In this document: piece by piece, positions 1-10,619 of the stretch
How positions within the stretch are numbered: position 1 is the first letter of the stretch
Layout of the letters: every line of letters starts with the position of its first letter
Source of the DNA: Petaurus breviceps papuanus
Lineage: Eukaryota; Chordata; Mammalia; Diprotodontia; Petauridae
Assembly: GCA_028583685.1 (NCBI GenBank)
Contig: JAMXIF010001164.1
Span: 4,247,982-4,311,981 of the forward strand
DNA length: 64,000 nucleotides
Direction: 5' to 3'
Program-made: the position numbers and the translations under genes
The notes under the pieces: model-generated
Seen by the model: the letters and a program-made list of their open reading frames with translations, nothing else
Database searches by the model: none
What the model was told of the DNA's origin: nothing

Positions 1-47
<47 letters not shown>

Positions 48-134
48 GGATGGGTGGATGGGTGGATGGATGGATGGATGGATGGATGGATGGATGGATG
101 GATGGATGGATGGATGGATGGATGGATGGATGGA
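1..134. repeat. GATA then GGAT tetranucleotide microsatellite
   Basis: About 46 bases of GATA units pass into about 88 bases of GGAT/GGGT units, and the repeat is cut by the window edge. The frame MDGWMDGW across it is a product of the repeat, not a gene. It lies in a CNNM1 intron. Confidence 0.97.
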
Positions 135-884
135 TAGGCAGTTATTGTTACCAATGGAGAAGTTATCAACAACAGCAAACAAGTTGGCCCAACCTCACCT
201 GTCATCTCTGTGATCACTCCAGAGGTTGGTTGAATGAATGTCAAAGATCCAAAGCAATCTTGAAGAGGTGAGCCTGGAACTTCCCTATTCATCTATAGGC
301 CCACCAATGGAGTATCCATCTCAGCAATGCAATCCCATGATGTGATTATTGTTTGTTTATGTGAGTTTCCTTTTGACTTGCTAACCTAAGAATATTGTTA
401 TTACAGCCTCTCCAGGTACTCACAAGAGCCAGATGTTTGGATACCAGTAACTAAGTAACCAGTTCACTTGAGAATTTGTTTGAACTAGACACGAAGAGAA
501 GACATAAATTAGAAAAAGTCTCTTTAAAATTTATTTTTTTAAATGAATAGTTTATTTATTCCTAGCAGAAAATATGGTAGTAATAATTAATTCATATGAA
601 AACCCAATAAAACAGATTATTTTTCAAGTAATGTTAAAACAACAATCTTAAGAACTTATTTCTTTTGAAATCATAGATCTATAAGCCAGTGTCATTCACT
701 CCCTGACTTCTTGACCTGAACTCTCCTTGCCCAGTTCTCGACAAGATTCTAACAGTTCCTAGAATCTGCTGTTGCCCTAATACTCAAATATATTTCCAAT
801 GTAGTTAAATTTAGTCCTTATTTTTGGAAGGAGAAGATCTTGATCTGTAATTTTATTAGGATATGGAAATTCCTTCTGGGGCTG
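135..884. other. CNNM1 intron, nothing recognised
   Basis: Ordinary AT-rich intronic sequence. I see no exon, RNA gene or clear repeat in it. Confidence 0.5.
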
Positions 885-1060
885 TAGACTGGTAACTCTC
901 TATAACTTAGAGTCCTAAAGAGTTGTGAGGGGTATTGAGGTTAAGTGACTTGCCCATGATTAAACAACTAGGGTTTGTAAAAGGAAAGACTTGAACCCAG
1001 GTACTCCTAATTCTCAGATAAGACCTCTAGCTACTACTCCACACTACTTCTCTAGGTTGT
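885..1060 (-). repeat. Old CORE-SINE/MIR-type remnant
   Basis: The + strand carries the complement of the SINE body: a stretch like gaggttaagtgacttgccc, then a degraded B-box complement (cttgaaccc) and the tail of the tRNA-like head. It is strongly diverged and no target duplication is visible. Confidence 0.55.
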
Positions 1061-1319
1061 ATTAACCTAATTGTTAGTAATCATGATAATTATAATTTTA
1101 CCAAGCAATGGGATGACAGTGGATTTGCCAAATGTAACCAAAAGTGAATTACCTCCAGTTGGAGCTCATGAAACAATTATGATCTGAGAGTGGAATTTAA
1201 AGGCCCTCCATGAGCACTGTTTATTACATGAACTCAATCCATATTGTGTTGACAAATAAGCATCCAAAAATGTCTGACTCATGCATATTTGCTTGTTTAA
1301 ATAAAAGAGTTTTATGATG

Positions 1320-1960
1320 GCAATCAGGGACCCAAATCATTGCCACAAGAAATTACAGGAGGACTACCTTTAAGTACCCCAGACATAATGATCCATGTAG
1401 ATTGTGCAAGAAAATGGTGGAGACTGTGCATATAACTGCAGGCTGCAAGACTTTAACACCCATGGAATACCTAGCAAGACATGACCTTGTGTGGCTTGAA
1501 TTATACGACATCTGAAGCTTGCTATCTTTTATGGACAGATAGACAATAAGTCTATATAGTCACTGAAATATCCTGGAGAACTCAACCAATAAACTATATT
1601 GGAACCAGACCATGATCACAGACTGAACTGTTGCCCACAATCTCCTGGATATAGCATTGATGCATAAAAACTTAAAAACAGCATTTTAATAGATAACATC
1701 CCAAATATTCATACTCTCCAAGCTTTATGGAATAAAAAGTTTTCAAAATATCAAGACTTGGCTGAGAAGATAAAAATAAAACCCACGTGGGGATAGGATG
1801 AGGTCCATATCATCCCCAGTGTCCTCTCTGCTATTGGAATTGTGCCAAGGATGTTTTCAGTGAGCCTCCAGAGCCTGAGTTTACAGTCTGATAATTTTAT
1901 CCAACTACAGAAAGCAAGTTTTTAATATGCCTACATGCAAAAGTCTGTGGAACATGGAAC
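1320..1960 (+). mobile_element. LINE 3' remnant, RLE type (Dong/R4-like)
   Basis: The translation shows a CCHC knuckle, C-x2-C-x7-H-x4-C, beginning at the cysteine codon at 1396 (CRLC, then HITAGC), followed by EYLARHD. Further on are pieces like ILENSTNKLYW and TVAHNLLDIAL, then KYQDLAEK- and SLWNME-type stretches in shifted frames. This order (zinc knuckle, then a PD-(D/E)XK-like endonuclease region, then the C-terminal tail) is typical of R2/R4-superfamily LINEs with a restriction-like endonuclease. The copy is 5'-truncated and carries many stops and frameshifts. The family call is from recalled protein patterns; a divergent LINE of another clade is the alternative. Confidence 0.55.
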
Positions 1961-2254
1961 ATAAAGGAATAATAGCAAAATGGAGATTTGTCCTACAGCA
2001 GTTTCTATCTAAATGCTTTTGTAAAAGGTGAAAAGAATAAGATTACATCAACAAGAATGAGAATTGTAGTGATACAGTATACCATCATTCCATTATGATT
2101 AATCTCCATCCCAGAACTATAATCTTCCTCTTATATCCCCTGTTAGCTACTGTCTCTATCAGTAGATTTGGTTAGAAAGTCTCTTTTCTTCTCTACTGAA
2201 AAGGTATATTCTAACCTGTTCCAATTCTTTAAAGGACCCTAAAGCATCATCTAT
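1961..2254. other. CNNM1 intron, nothing recognised
   Basis: No feature seen. This may include unrecognisable remains of the adjoining LINE. Confidence 0.4.
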
Positions 2255-2485
2255 ACGTAATAAGAGCCTGGAGTCAGGAAGATCTGATTTTAAATCCTGT
2301 CTCAGACACTTAATAGCTATGTGACTGGACAAGTCACTAAATTTCTATTTGCCTTAACCTATTGGAGAAGAAAATGGAAAACCCTCCAGTATCTTTGTGG
2401 AGAAAGCTCCATGAACAATATGGTCTGCAAGGTCATGAAGAATTGGACATGACTGGATGACTGAAGAACATCAGTACATAAAATA
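2255..2485 (+). repeat. MAR1-like CORE-SINE
   Basis: It has the tRNA-like head (gagcctggagtcaggaag), the CORE region and the typical marsupial tail (aaaatggaaaaccctccagt, then gtcatgaagaattggacatg). The 5' end is degraded. Confidence 0.8.
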
Positions 2486-2514
2486 AGAAGGGGAGAAAGG
2501 GAATGAGAATCTAT

Positions 2515-2560
2515 AGGGTGTCTACTATGTGCCAAGTACTATGCTAAATGTCTTAAAAAT
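2515..2560 (-). repeat. L2 3'-end fragment
   Basis: Short match to the complement of the L2 3' terminus (tctactatgtgccaagtact). Strongly diverged. Confidence 0.4.
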
Positions 2561-2759
2561 ATTAGCCATTTAATAAATAAGTGAGTTAATAAGAAATAAT
2601 ATCAGTTTTCAAATAATAAAATTAAATCCATCACAAACTGAGCCAGACTGAGACAAGACTCTAGAACTGTATTCAGTTCCTCTGTGCCAAAATAACATGT
2701 AGGCACAAATCTCTGGTGCTGCCTTAGTGGTGACCTGGCTTCAGGTAGCATGTAATATG

Positions 2760-3942
2760 CAGGATGTCCCAAAAGTCTTAGTGCAGTTTTAACCTAGGTT
2801 TAATAACCTAGAAGTATAATGCTGCAGACTTAAAAAAAAAAAACCTCAACATTTGAGAAGTTAATTATCCAAATTTTAATGATTATAATAATAATTAATT
2901 ATTAAAAATTCAAAATAACCACAGTCTTGTGCTATACATCATTCTTGTCAGTTTTTTAGCTTCATAAAAGCTTTCATTAGGAGAAACAATGCAAAGAATG
3001 AGGTTTTGATGCACGCTAGAAAGTTTTGGTGTGACCCCACTAGAAAAAGTCTAATGAAGTTAGGTCAGGTTACTGAGGTGGCCAAGCAAGAGGTCCTTCT
3101 CTGCCAAACCACTGGCCTGAGGAAGTGTCATTCAGAAGCTGTCACATACAAAATGCATAATGACAAGTTACACTGTCTTGTGAAGATTAAAATTTAATCA
3201 ATTGGGGAATGGCTGAACAAGCTGTGGTATATGAATGTAATGGAATGATGAGATAAGATAATGATAAGAAATGATGACCAGGAAGACTTCAGAAAAACCT
3301 GGACTTATATGAACTGATGCTGAGTGAAGTGAGCAGAACCAGGAGAACATTTTACACAGTAACAGCCACAGTATGGGATGACTGATTTTGATAGACTTAG
3401 CCCTTCTCAACAATGCAAGGATCTAAAACAATTCCAAAGAACTCATGATGAAAAATGCCATCCACATCCAGAGAAAGAGCTATGGAGTCGGAATGCAGAG
3501 TGAAGCAGACTATTTTCTTTTGTTTTGTTTTTCTTTCTCATGGTTTCTCCCATTCCTTATAAGTCTTCTGTGCAATATGACTAATGTGAAAATGTGTTTA
3601 ATAGGAATGTATGTGTAGAGCCTATATCAGATTGCATATAGTCTTGGGAAGGTCAGCGGGAGGGAGGAGGGAGAGACGAGAAAATTTAAAACTTACGGAA
3701 GTGAATGTTGAAAACTAAAAATAAATAAATAAATTGCAAAAAAAAAAAAGAAAAATAAAATTTTAAATGCATCATTCAAAATTCTCCAACCTAAATAAGT
3801 ATACAAGAAATTTAAATAAGTGAATTCTAAAAAGGCATTTTTGTAGGTTCATAGCATTTACATTTCTTTCTCTTTTTTTAGCATTTATATTTCTTAAGTT
3901 AACCAAAAATTAAAACCACACTAAGACTTTTGGGGTGCCATG
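2760..3942 (-). mobile_element. Tc1/mariner-superfamily DNA transposon, split by an L1
   Basis: Imperfect terminal inverted repeats of about 30 bp lie at 2760-2793 and 3909-3942. Both contain ccaaaagtcttagtg or its complement. Between them, on the - strand (about 3185 down to 3060), one reading frame resembles the transposase catalytic region: QDSVTCHYAF, then GQWFGREGPLAWPP and PDLT. This matches the QDGAPPHY...WPPRSPDLTPLDFFLWG pattern of the superfamily. About 36 residues separate the two aspartates, counting through internal stops. Most of the N-terminal half is missing, and an L1 3' end sits inside at about 3199-3765. Inactive. Confidence 0.72.
3199..3765 (+). mobile_element. L1 3' end (ORF2 tail plus 3'UTR), 5'-truncated
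   Basis: It starts inside the end of ORF2 (ggggaatggctgaacaagct, the EWLNKLWYMN region) and runs through the marsupial L1 3'UTR with its G-rich tract. The tail is (aaat)n and A-rich. Both flanks have a related ttaaaattta-like string, a possible target duplication. It is nested in the mariner element, so it is younger. Confidence 0.82.
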
Positions 3943-4023
3943 TATAACTCACTGTGATTCACTGGGACAACATACTCAGACCTAGGCAATTTGGAATGCT
4001 GTACTGCTGCACATAACATTAAA

Positions 4024-4280
4024 TCCTAGGCATAGTGGATAGCGTGGAATTGGAGTAAGGATGTCTTGAGTTTGAATTCTGCTTCAGACACTTACTAACT
4101 GTTTGATCTTAAACAAATCATTCATCCTCTCTGACCCTCAGTTGTTACATCTGTAAAATGGAGCTAACAGCACCTACTTCACAGGCTTGTTGTGATGACC
4201 ATATAAGATAATATATATTAAGCACTTTGTAAACCTTAAAATGCTCTATAAATTCAGCTATGATTACTATCATCATCATC
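4024..4280 (+). repeat. MAR1/MIR-type CORE-SINE
   Basis: Head, CORE (cttactaactgtttgatctt, then tctgtaaaatggagctaaca) and tail with agcactttgtaaaccttaaa. A short atc run closes it. Confidence 0.75.
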
Positions 4281-4321
4281 ATGTATGATAATTACCTATA
4301 CGATATGTCTTTTCCCCTTCT

Positions 4322-4450
4322 TAGACTATAAGCTCAATGAAGTCAGGAACTGTGATTTATCTCAATTTTGCGTGTCCCTTCAGCACCTAGAACAGTCTGT
4401 CAACTGCCTAGAACTTAGACTCTGCACATAGTAAGCATCTGGTTGATATC
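4322..4450 (+). repeat. L2 3' end
   Basis: Matches the L2 terminal region in sense orientation: ctataagctcaatgaagtca, then agcacctagaacagt and cacatagtaagcatc. Confidence 0.6.
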
Positions 4451-4589
4451 TGTCTATTTTAACTCACACCTATGCAAAAAGCATGAAATCTGCTTAATGT
4501 AAGTCAAGCCGGGTGTTTCTTCTGTGTCTAGTAACTTGTCTAGGCTACTACCAACAAGATAGAAGCAATGTCCTTTCTTCTTTCCCTAG

Positions 4590-4709
<120 letters not shown>

Positions 4710-4926
4710 TAGTCTGTTCAGCATCAAAGCCAGTGATGACAGAGGGGTTTGATTTTTGAGTGTATCTCATCTCCTCCCCTGTCCCCCTGCCCCATCCCCA
4801 ACCCTCTAGATGTTTTCTCGATTTTTGTGGCTTCAGGTGGGGCTAGGGTTAACAGAACAGTAGCATTCAACAGGAAGATGTGTTTTCTGAATTACCAGTG
4901 ACTCCATTTCATGCTTCTTTCCTCAG

Positions 4927-4974
4927 ATAATGACGTGCGGAAGGTTGGAAGTCTGGCTGGATCCTCTGTCTTTT
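4927..4974 (+). CDS. CNNM1: CNNM1 exon, 48 nt
   Basis: Small exon between a cctcag acceptor and a gtatgt donor. The split codon G|AT gives Asp, then NDVRKVGSLAGSSVF; the last T joins the next exon to give Leu. It is 16 codons long with phase-1 introns on both sides, so it could be skipped without shifting the frame. The upstream intron is only 237 bp. Confidence 0.95.
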
Positions 4975-5267
4975 GTATGTATCTCTTGATTCCTCTTCTC
5001 ACACATGGCGATATGTGTCTGCCTCAGATGCATTGCACGTGGGCTTTGGACTGAGCAGTTCAGGCCCCAAGCTTGGAATGAACATAAGTTGTCTTGTCCT
5101 TTTGTCGTTGGGCAGCTCTTGCTTATTTTCTATGTGACTAAAATGCTTACTGCTTATCTACATACTGCTGAAATATTGAAGGGTGGAATTCTCATTATTT
5201 TCAAGTACCAAAGAGTCAGGTTATATGGATGCTTCTTAAAAAAAAAAGGCTAAAGTTTTGCTGTTTG

Positions 5268-5458
5268 TACTAGATAGGGAGATGGTATAGTGAAAAGAGT
5301 ATTGGAGTCCAAAAACCTGGGTTTGAATCAGGGTCTCTGTGTGACCCTGGATGAGTCACTTAATTTCCCTTGGCTTCAGTTTCCTCATCTGTAAAATAAG
5401 GAGGTTTGACTAGATGATTTATAAAGTCTCTTCTACCTCTAAATCTGTGATCCCTCAT
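5268..5458 (+). repeat. MIR-type marsupial CORE-SINE
   Basis: Head (gatggtatagtgaaaagagt), B-box-like gggtttgaatc, CORE (gtgaccctggatgagtcact) and tail ending in tctgtgatcc. Confidence 0.75.
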
Positions 5459-5946
5459 AAATGAGGCTTTTACCTAAAGACAGTCACTGGACACCATTAA
5501 TGTGTTCATTGGTTTTGGTACTTGGTAAGAACTAGTGAGGGTACTCTGAGGAAGTCACTGTTGAGTTGGTATAATAGGTCACTTTGCTTCTCAGTGAAAT
5601 CTGCATAAGTAATGATAAGACATTGATTGGAAAGTGCACGTAATCTGCGCAGTGATGAAATGAGGCTGATTGTTGCTAAGCTGTAAATATGATGGCTGCT
5701 TGTCTTCTCTCTGTACCGTTGGCCTGCTTTCTTCCATTTAGTTCTTACAGTTGGACATAGGTGCATGGATGTGGCATATGTAATCCAGGAGGTATTTTTC
5801 TCTCATGTGCTCTTGGGTTCCCTGATCTACATTTTGCATTACTTTAGGTCATTGACTCTCATTGTGGTCATTTGTGTATCCAGGGAAGACATTTTCTTCC
5901 TTTCTTTTCCTTTGTTTTTTTTAACATTAAAAAAAAGAAAATAGAG

Positions 5947-6265
5947 GGGCGGCCAGGTAGCACAGCGAGTAAGAGCACTGGCTCCAGTGTCAGAACGACC
6001 TGGAGATCGAATCCCGGGCTCAGACACTTAGCACCCACCCAGAAACACCTGGCCGTGTAACCTTGAGCAAGTTACTTAACCCCCATTGCTTAGGGGCGGC
6101 CAGGTGGCTCAGCAAGTAAGAGCACCGGCTCCAGTGTTGGGATGACCTGGAGATCAAATCCCGGGCTTGGACACTCAGCACCACACCCAGAAATAACTGG
6201 CTGTGTAACCTTGAGCAAGTTACTTAACCCTGATTGCTTAAAAAAAAAAAAAAAAAGATAAAAAA
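5947..6265 (+). repeat. Dimeric tRNA-derived SINE, copy 1
   Basis: Two SINE monomers lie head to tail: left 5947-6092, right 6093-6240, then a single A-rich tail. No poly(A) separates them; the junction reads attgcttaggggcggccagg. The left monomer has ggtagcacag and cacccagaaacacctgg. The right has ggtggctcag and accacacccagaaataact. The string aaaatagag on both sides is a possible target duplication of the whole dimer. The same dimer, with the same differences, recurs at 33998-34307. Confidence 0.9.
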
Positions 6266-6273
6266 AAATAGAG

Positions 6274-9200
6274 AATAGCACTTTGTTTTTATATTTTCAT
6301 CAAAGGACCCCAAAGCACCTGATTCTCATATTTCCTGGTGTGTTCCTCTGTGTCTGTTTACATTGTGATGAATTACCACACTATTACATTACTATTAATA
6401 ATTAGGGTAATGTAACCTACTCCATAGGGAGAAATTGAAAAAGTGATTTGTCTCAAATCATAGAGAAAACCAACAGACCAGCCAGAACTAGAGTCCCAAT
6501 CCAGGGTTCTAACTAGCTCATACTTCATCAGGGAGATACAGAATATATGTCCCTTACTGTGTGTCAGGAAACTGAATTTTCACAGAATCGTTTGCTATGA
6601 AATTTTACTTCACAGTCATAACAGAAATGGAAAGGAAAGTGAATTTCCCATAGGAATATAATAGAGCTGATAACAGAGCAGTAGACTTAGCAGATATTTA
6701 AAATGAGGACAGGACACTTCAGTCTTGCTTAATTTGGTAGGTGAAGGTCATAAAACTTAAGTGTGGTTGGGGAAGTCTCCAGCTGAGGGAAATGAAATCT
6801 TAAGCAGGAACATAGTGAAAGCTATGATGCCATCTAGGTGAGGTCATGTTCTAGTGGGGGCTACACCATAAGTACTCCCAGTCCTCTGTGAGTGAAATGG
6901 TTGACATTGACTTGGTTTCATTAATGTTGCTATAATGGGTGGTAAGTGGTTCAGGGAGACCTGCAGAGTCAGGAAGAGAAAGAAGAACTTTGATCCCCTA
7001 AGGTGAGCTCCAGAGCTCATTTCCCCTTGAAGACCTACAGAATTTAGGGAAAAGTGACCTTTAGAAATCTAATTAGCTATAAGGAGGTCTTCCCAAAACT
7101 GTCATGCTCCCAAAATTCCAGAGTAGGTAGGAGCAAGTGAAGGCTAGTTCAAAATCACCTCTCTTCCCTTCAACCCAGACTACTTTCATTCTCTCAAAAA
7201 CATGTGAGAAAAGACAGGATACTTCTAGCTTCCTCCTTTCCTCCATCTTCTTTTTTAAGTTTTGTCCCACTTTAAAAGCATTGTCCCATTCACTTAGTGA
7301 TGTAGGAACATATTTGTGCCCGACCTGTGTGGTACCTTCTGAGCATGTTACATTGGTCTGATCAGCCACAGCTGGACACACTGTACATTGACCCTGATGT
7401 CGATATCATGTTGTCATTTTGATCGTCTTCAGCAACAATGATGAGTGAGGCAAGAGCATAATCTTCAACACTGTCTGACTGGGTGAAAGGTTCTGTCACT
7501 GTTGAAGTCACTGTTGTGTTACCATGACAGGTTACTTTTCTTCATCTCAGTGAAATCCCAGCAAGTAGCAGTGCACCATTGATTTGGGTAAATGCATAAC
7601 CCACCAAAACAAAAACAAAACCTCTTTAAATAATCTTTTAGGGGAAAAAAAGCCTATAGGCCAGTGAAGATGGAGACTACTATTCTCTGTCTCTACCTAG
7701 TGAATAAAATGCTTACAAACCTGGTGATAACCTACTTAATGGTTGGTTGCTTAGAAGGAAGCATCCACTGAGAATCTGACCCAGCAAAGCCATCTCCCTT
7801 CACAAGCCAAGCTATGAACCAAATGGGAGAGGTTTTGGTTGGACCATAGTACAGACTGAACTGGGAGATGAGTCCTTGCTTTGCCTGGTTTCCTATATTA
7901 TGACTCATGGCTAGACTGAAACCAAACCAGCCAATGAGAGTAAGGAGTGAATATGACAAAATGGCAGGAAAATTTGCCCCATGGCAAATCATACAAAATC
8001 AGGTTTGATAAGGAACCCCACTTTTCTTGATAGTTATAGGGCATGAGACTTTCTAAAAGACTCTTCTGCCTATGGGAAGCCAGCTTACAATGCAATGAGC
8101 TTAATAAAAATCACAGGTTCATGGGTTAGAGCTGGGAGGGATCTTGGAGTTGGCTTCCCCATCAGAAGCTACCTAGAATCTCAGATGTCGGTTACTCTGA
8201 TGTTAACTGCATCCCTCCTATCCCCTGAAGCAGCCTTAATGTTGCTACAGGTGTGCAATGAGGGATTTCAGGATTAACTCACCTCTGGTTAGTTACTCTG
8301 GCAAGTAGAGGCTGTCAGTTTCAATGTGTGTTCACTTGTAGGTAATATCTGGTCTACTCCTGGAAAGATTTCAAATTAGGTTTCCCTTACCCACTTTAAT
8401 TTTGTAGAAAAGAAGGGAGAAATGAAAAGGGGAGAGAAGAGTGGGGGGTGTGTGTGTTTAGGACAAAGAGCACTGCTTGTGCCAGTTGGGAAATAGATGC
8501 ATGGAATTAAGGCTGCAACAGAATTGATCCCCCATCCCAAACTCTAGCCTTCATTATTCATTAAATAGCACTATTATCCATGGGGAGGGAGCTCCTAGTT
8601 CAGATACAAGGAGGGTACATTTACTTAATATATTTCCCACACAAGTTACTACTTGTAGAGGCATGGGTACCAGATGCAACTAGGACAACGTGATCAGGGC
8701 CCGCCTCCGATGGGTCAAAATTTAGAAGGGGGCACTGGGCACGTTTAGCCCTTCAAAAACTTAGAAACAATTGAGTTTGGCACCAGGTTACCAAGAATTG
8801 TTAGTTAAGATAAGAGCCTGAAAGAGAGTAGCTTCCTTCCCCGAAGACCAGGTGAACTGTGACCTAGCTTAAGGCTTCTCAGTAGCCTGGTTGAAGATGT
8901 CCCAGGGTCTCTTCTAGCTTAACTTAATTGAATTAAAGGTTCATTTGGTACTTTTGATTCTTCATATCAAATGAACTTTTGGTTCATTTGGTAATACTTG
9001 CCTGGGGTGTGTTTTGTCTAGCTTGCCTGAGTTACAGAAAGTGTTCATTTTATATCTTTAATGGAACCATTTTCAAAAACTGTTTTTTTTTTTCTTACAG
9101 CACTCTAAGAAATTGTATGAGCTTCCTCATTTAGGAGGGAAGACAAGTGCTTGTGTGGTAGCTAGAATTCAGTGTTGAGGTACAAAGGTCTGAGCTGCCC

Positions 9201-9608
9201 CAGAACTGGAGCCTCTGAGAGAATTCTACTCATAAATTTCCTCCATTAGGGCATTGTCTTTTTTACAGTTAATATTTCCACTTTGATCGCCAAGATTATT
9301 TACATCATTGAAGACTATTTGCTTATCCAGAAGTCAAAGGCTTCATTTAAAAATATGGCAATAGCAGACCTAGCTCTAACCACTGGACTCCCCTGGAAAT
9401 GCCCTCGCCATTTCTGTTTGGGGGCAGATTGGTTCTAGCTGAGGGTGGTTATTGGTGGATCCAGAGACAGGCTTACTTAAGACAGAGTATTGTAATGTTG
9501 CGAAGTTCCAGGTACAGACTCTTACACTTTTTCCTCTTCCTTTGTTTTTCTTCTTGTGTTTATCTTTCCTTTCTCCTACCCACATTTCCCTGACCACTGC
9601 CTCTCTAG
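6274..9608. other. CNNM1 intron, mostly unassigned
   Basis: No exon or intact gene seen. 6420-6520 has a faint antisense MIR-like stretch. 8105-8145 contains ttagagctgggagggatctt, a CR1-3'-like fragment. Around 8936-8997 ggttcatttggta occurs twice with a complementary caaatgaac between, a small foldback. Reading frames here are short and on both strands, as expected by chance. Confidence 0.45.
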
Positions 9609-9671
9609 TGCCTGTCTCAGTGTCCCGTACCTTCGCCTTCAGCAGAGGGGAATCCTTGGCAGGCTCCCCAG
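9609..9671 (+). CDS. CNNM1: CNNM1 exon, 63 nt
   Basis: Acceptor ctctctag, donor gtaatc. It reads (L)PVSVSRTFAFSRGESLAGSP, as expected for CNNM1 after the CNBH domain. The VSVSRTF stretch is shared in spirit with CNNM4. It is 21 codons with phase-1 borders, so it is a symmetric exon that can be skipped in frame. Confidence 0.95.
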
Positions 9672-9954
9672 GTAATCGTGCATGGCTGTCTCAGGGGACG
9701 CTGTGGAACTTAGGGGACTAGAAGGCGCTGGTTGCCCTGCCCTGCATGAGGAGCTGGTCTGTACCTCTATACCAGGATAGGAAGTGGGTCTGAATTGAGG
9801 ACTCATGGCCACATCATAGAATGCTACATATTCACTCATGCAGAAGCATAATAATTTACATGTTCATTTCAGAATTTACCAGTATAATGATGGAATACAT
9901 CTGTGAAATACACATACAAAGTCCTAGATAAGCTATTCTATGTAACATGGCATA

Positions 9955-10080
9955 ATGGCTATGGAGCCAGGAGAACCCATGTCTAAAGACCTGCTTCTAA
10001 TACCTACTAGCTATATAACTGTGGATGAATCATCCAGTCTCTCAGGCAACCCTCTGTATTCACAGGGCATCTCTTGCCTT
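9955..10080 (+). repeat. MIR-type SINE remnant
   Basis: Degraded head and CORE: ggctatggagccaggagaac, then tactagctatataactgtgg. Only partial. Confidence 0.45.
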
Positions 10081-10382
10081 AAGTTATGTTCAGAATGAAG
10101 CTCCTGACTGTCCCAGGTGAGTTGCTGATCCACAATGATGGAGAAAGTTTAGCAGTTCCCTGAACCAATAAAACCACAGGTTTAGACCAAAAAGAAAACA
10201 AGAAAAAACCTTGGAGCAACTTTCTAATTAATTCCATGTCTCCTATAAAATAATTAAACATTATGTATCTGTTGCTATTTTCCAAATGAGGTAGAACCTG
10301 AGACAAGTACACAGTTCAGTAAAACCTTGATTAACCAGAATCCAATTCATCAGAAGTCTTAATGGACTGGACTTTTTTTTTC

Positions 10383-10396
10383 GGGGGGGGGGGGGG
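10383..10396 (+). repeat. Poly(G) run of 14
   Basis: Uninterrupted G14 followed by further G-rich sequence (tgggggagggg). It is a possible G-quadruplex former on the intron's sense strand. Confidence 0.9.
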
Positions 10397-10619
10397 TGGG
10401 GGAGGGGATGAAGAAGCAAATGACAAACAAAACAAACTTTCAGATTCCAGAGCATGCCTGGGGATTACTTAATATTCAGCCCAATCTTGAAATCCTCTGT
10501 ATCTCTAGAGGTCCTGTGATTATAAATAATACCCAGAAGGATGCTCTGGATTCCCTGAAAGAATCTCAGATATTAGCGAAGGAGGTCACTGAATGCCATA
10601 CTTTTTTAGATTAGAAGAG

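Noticed and set aside
50-271. 73-codon frame with repeated MDGW
   Set aside because: It is the translation of the GGAT microsatellite; no gene context.
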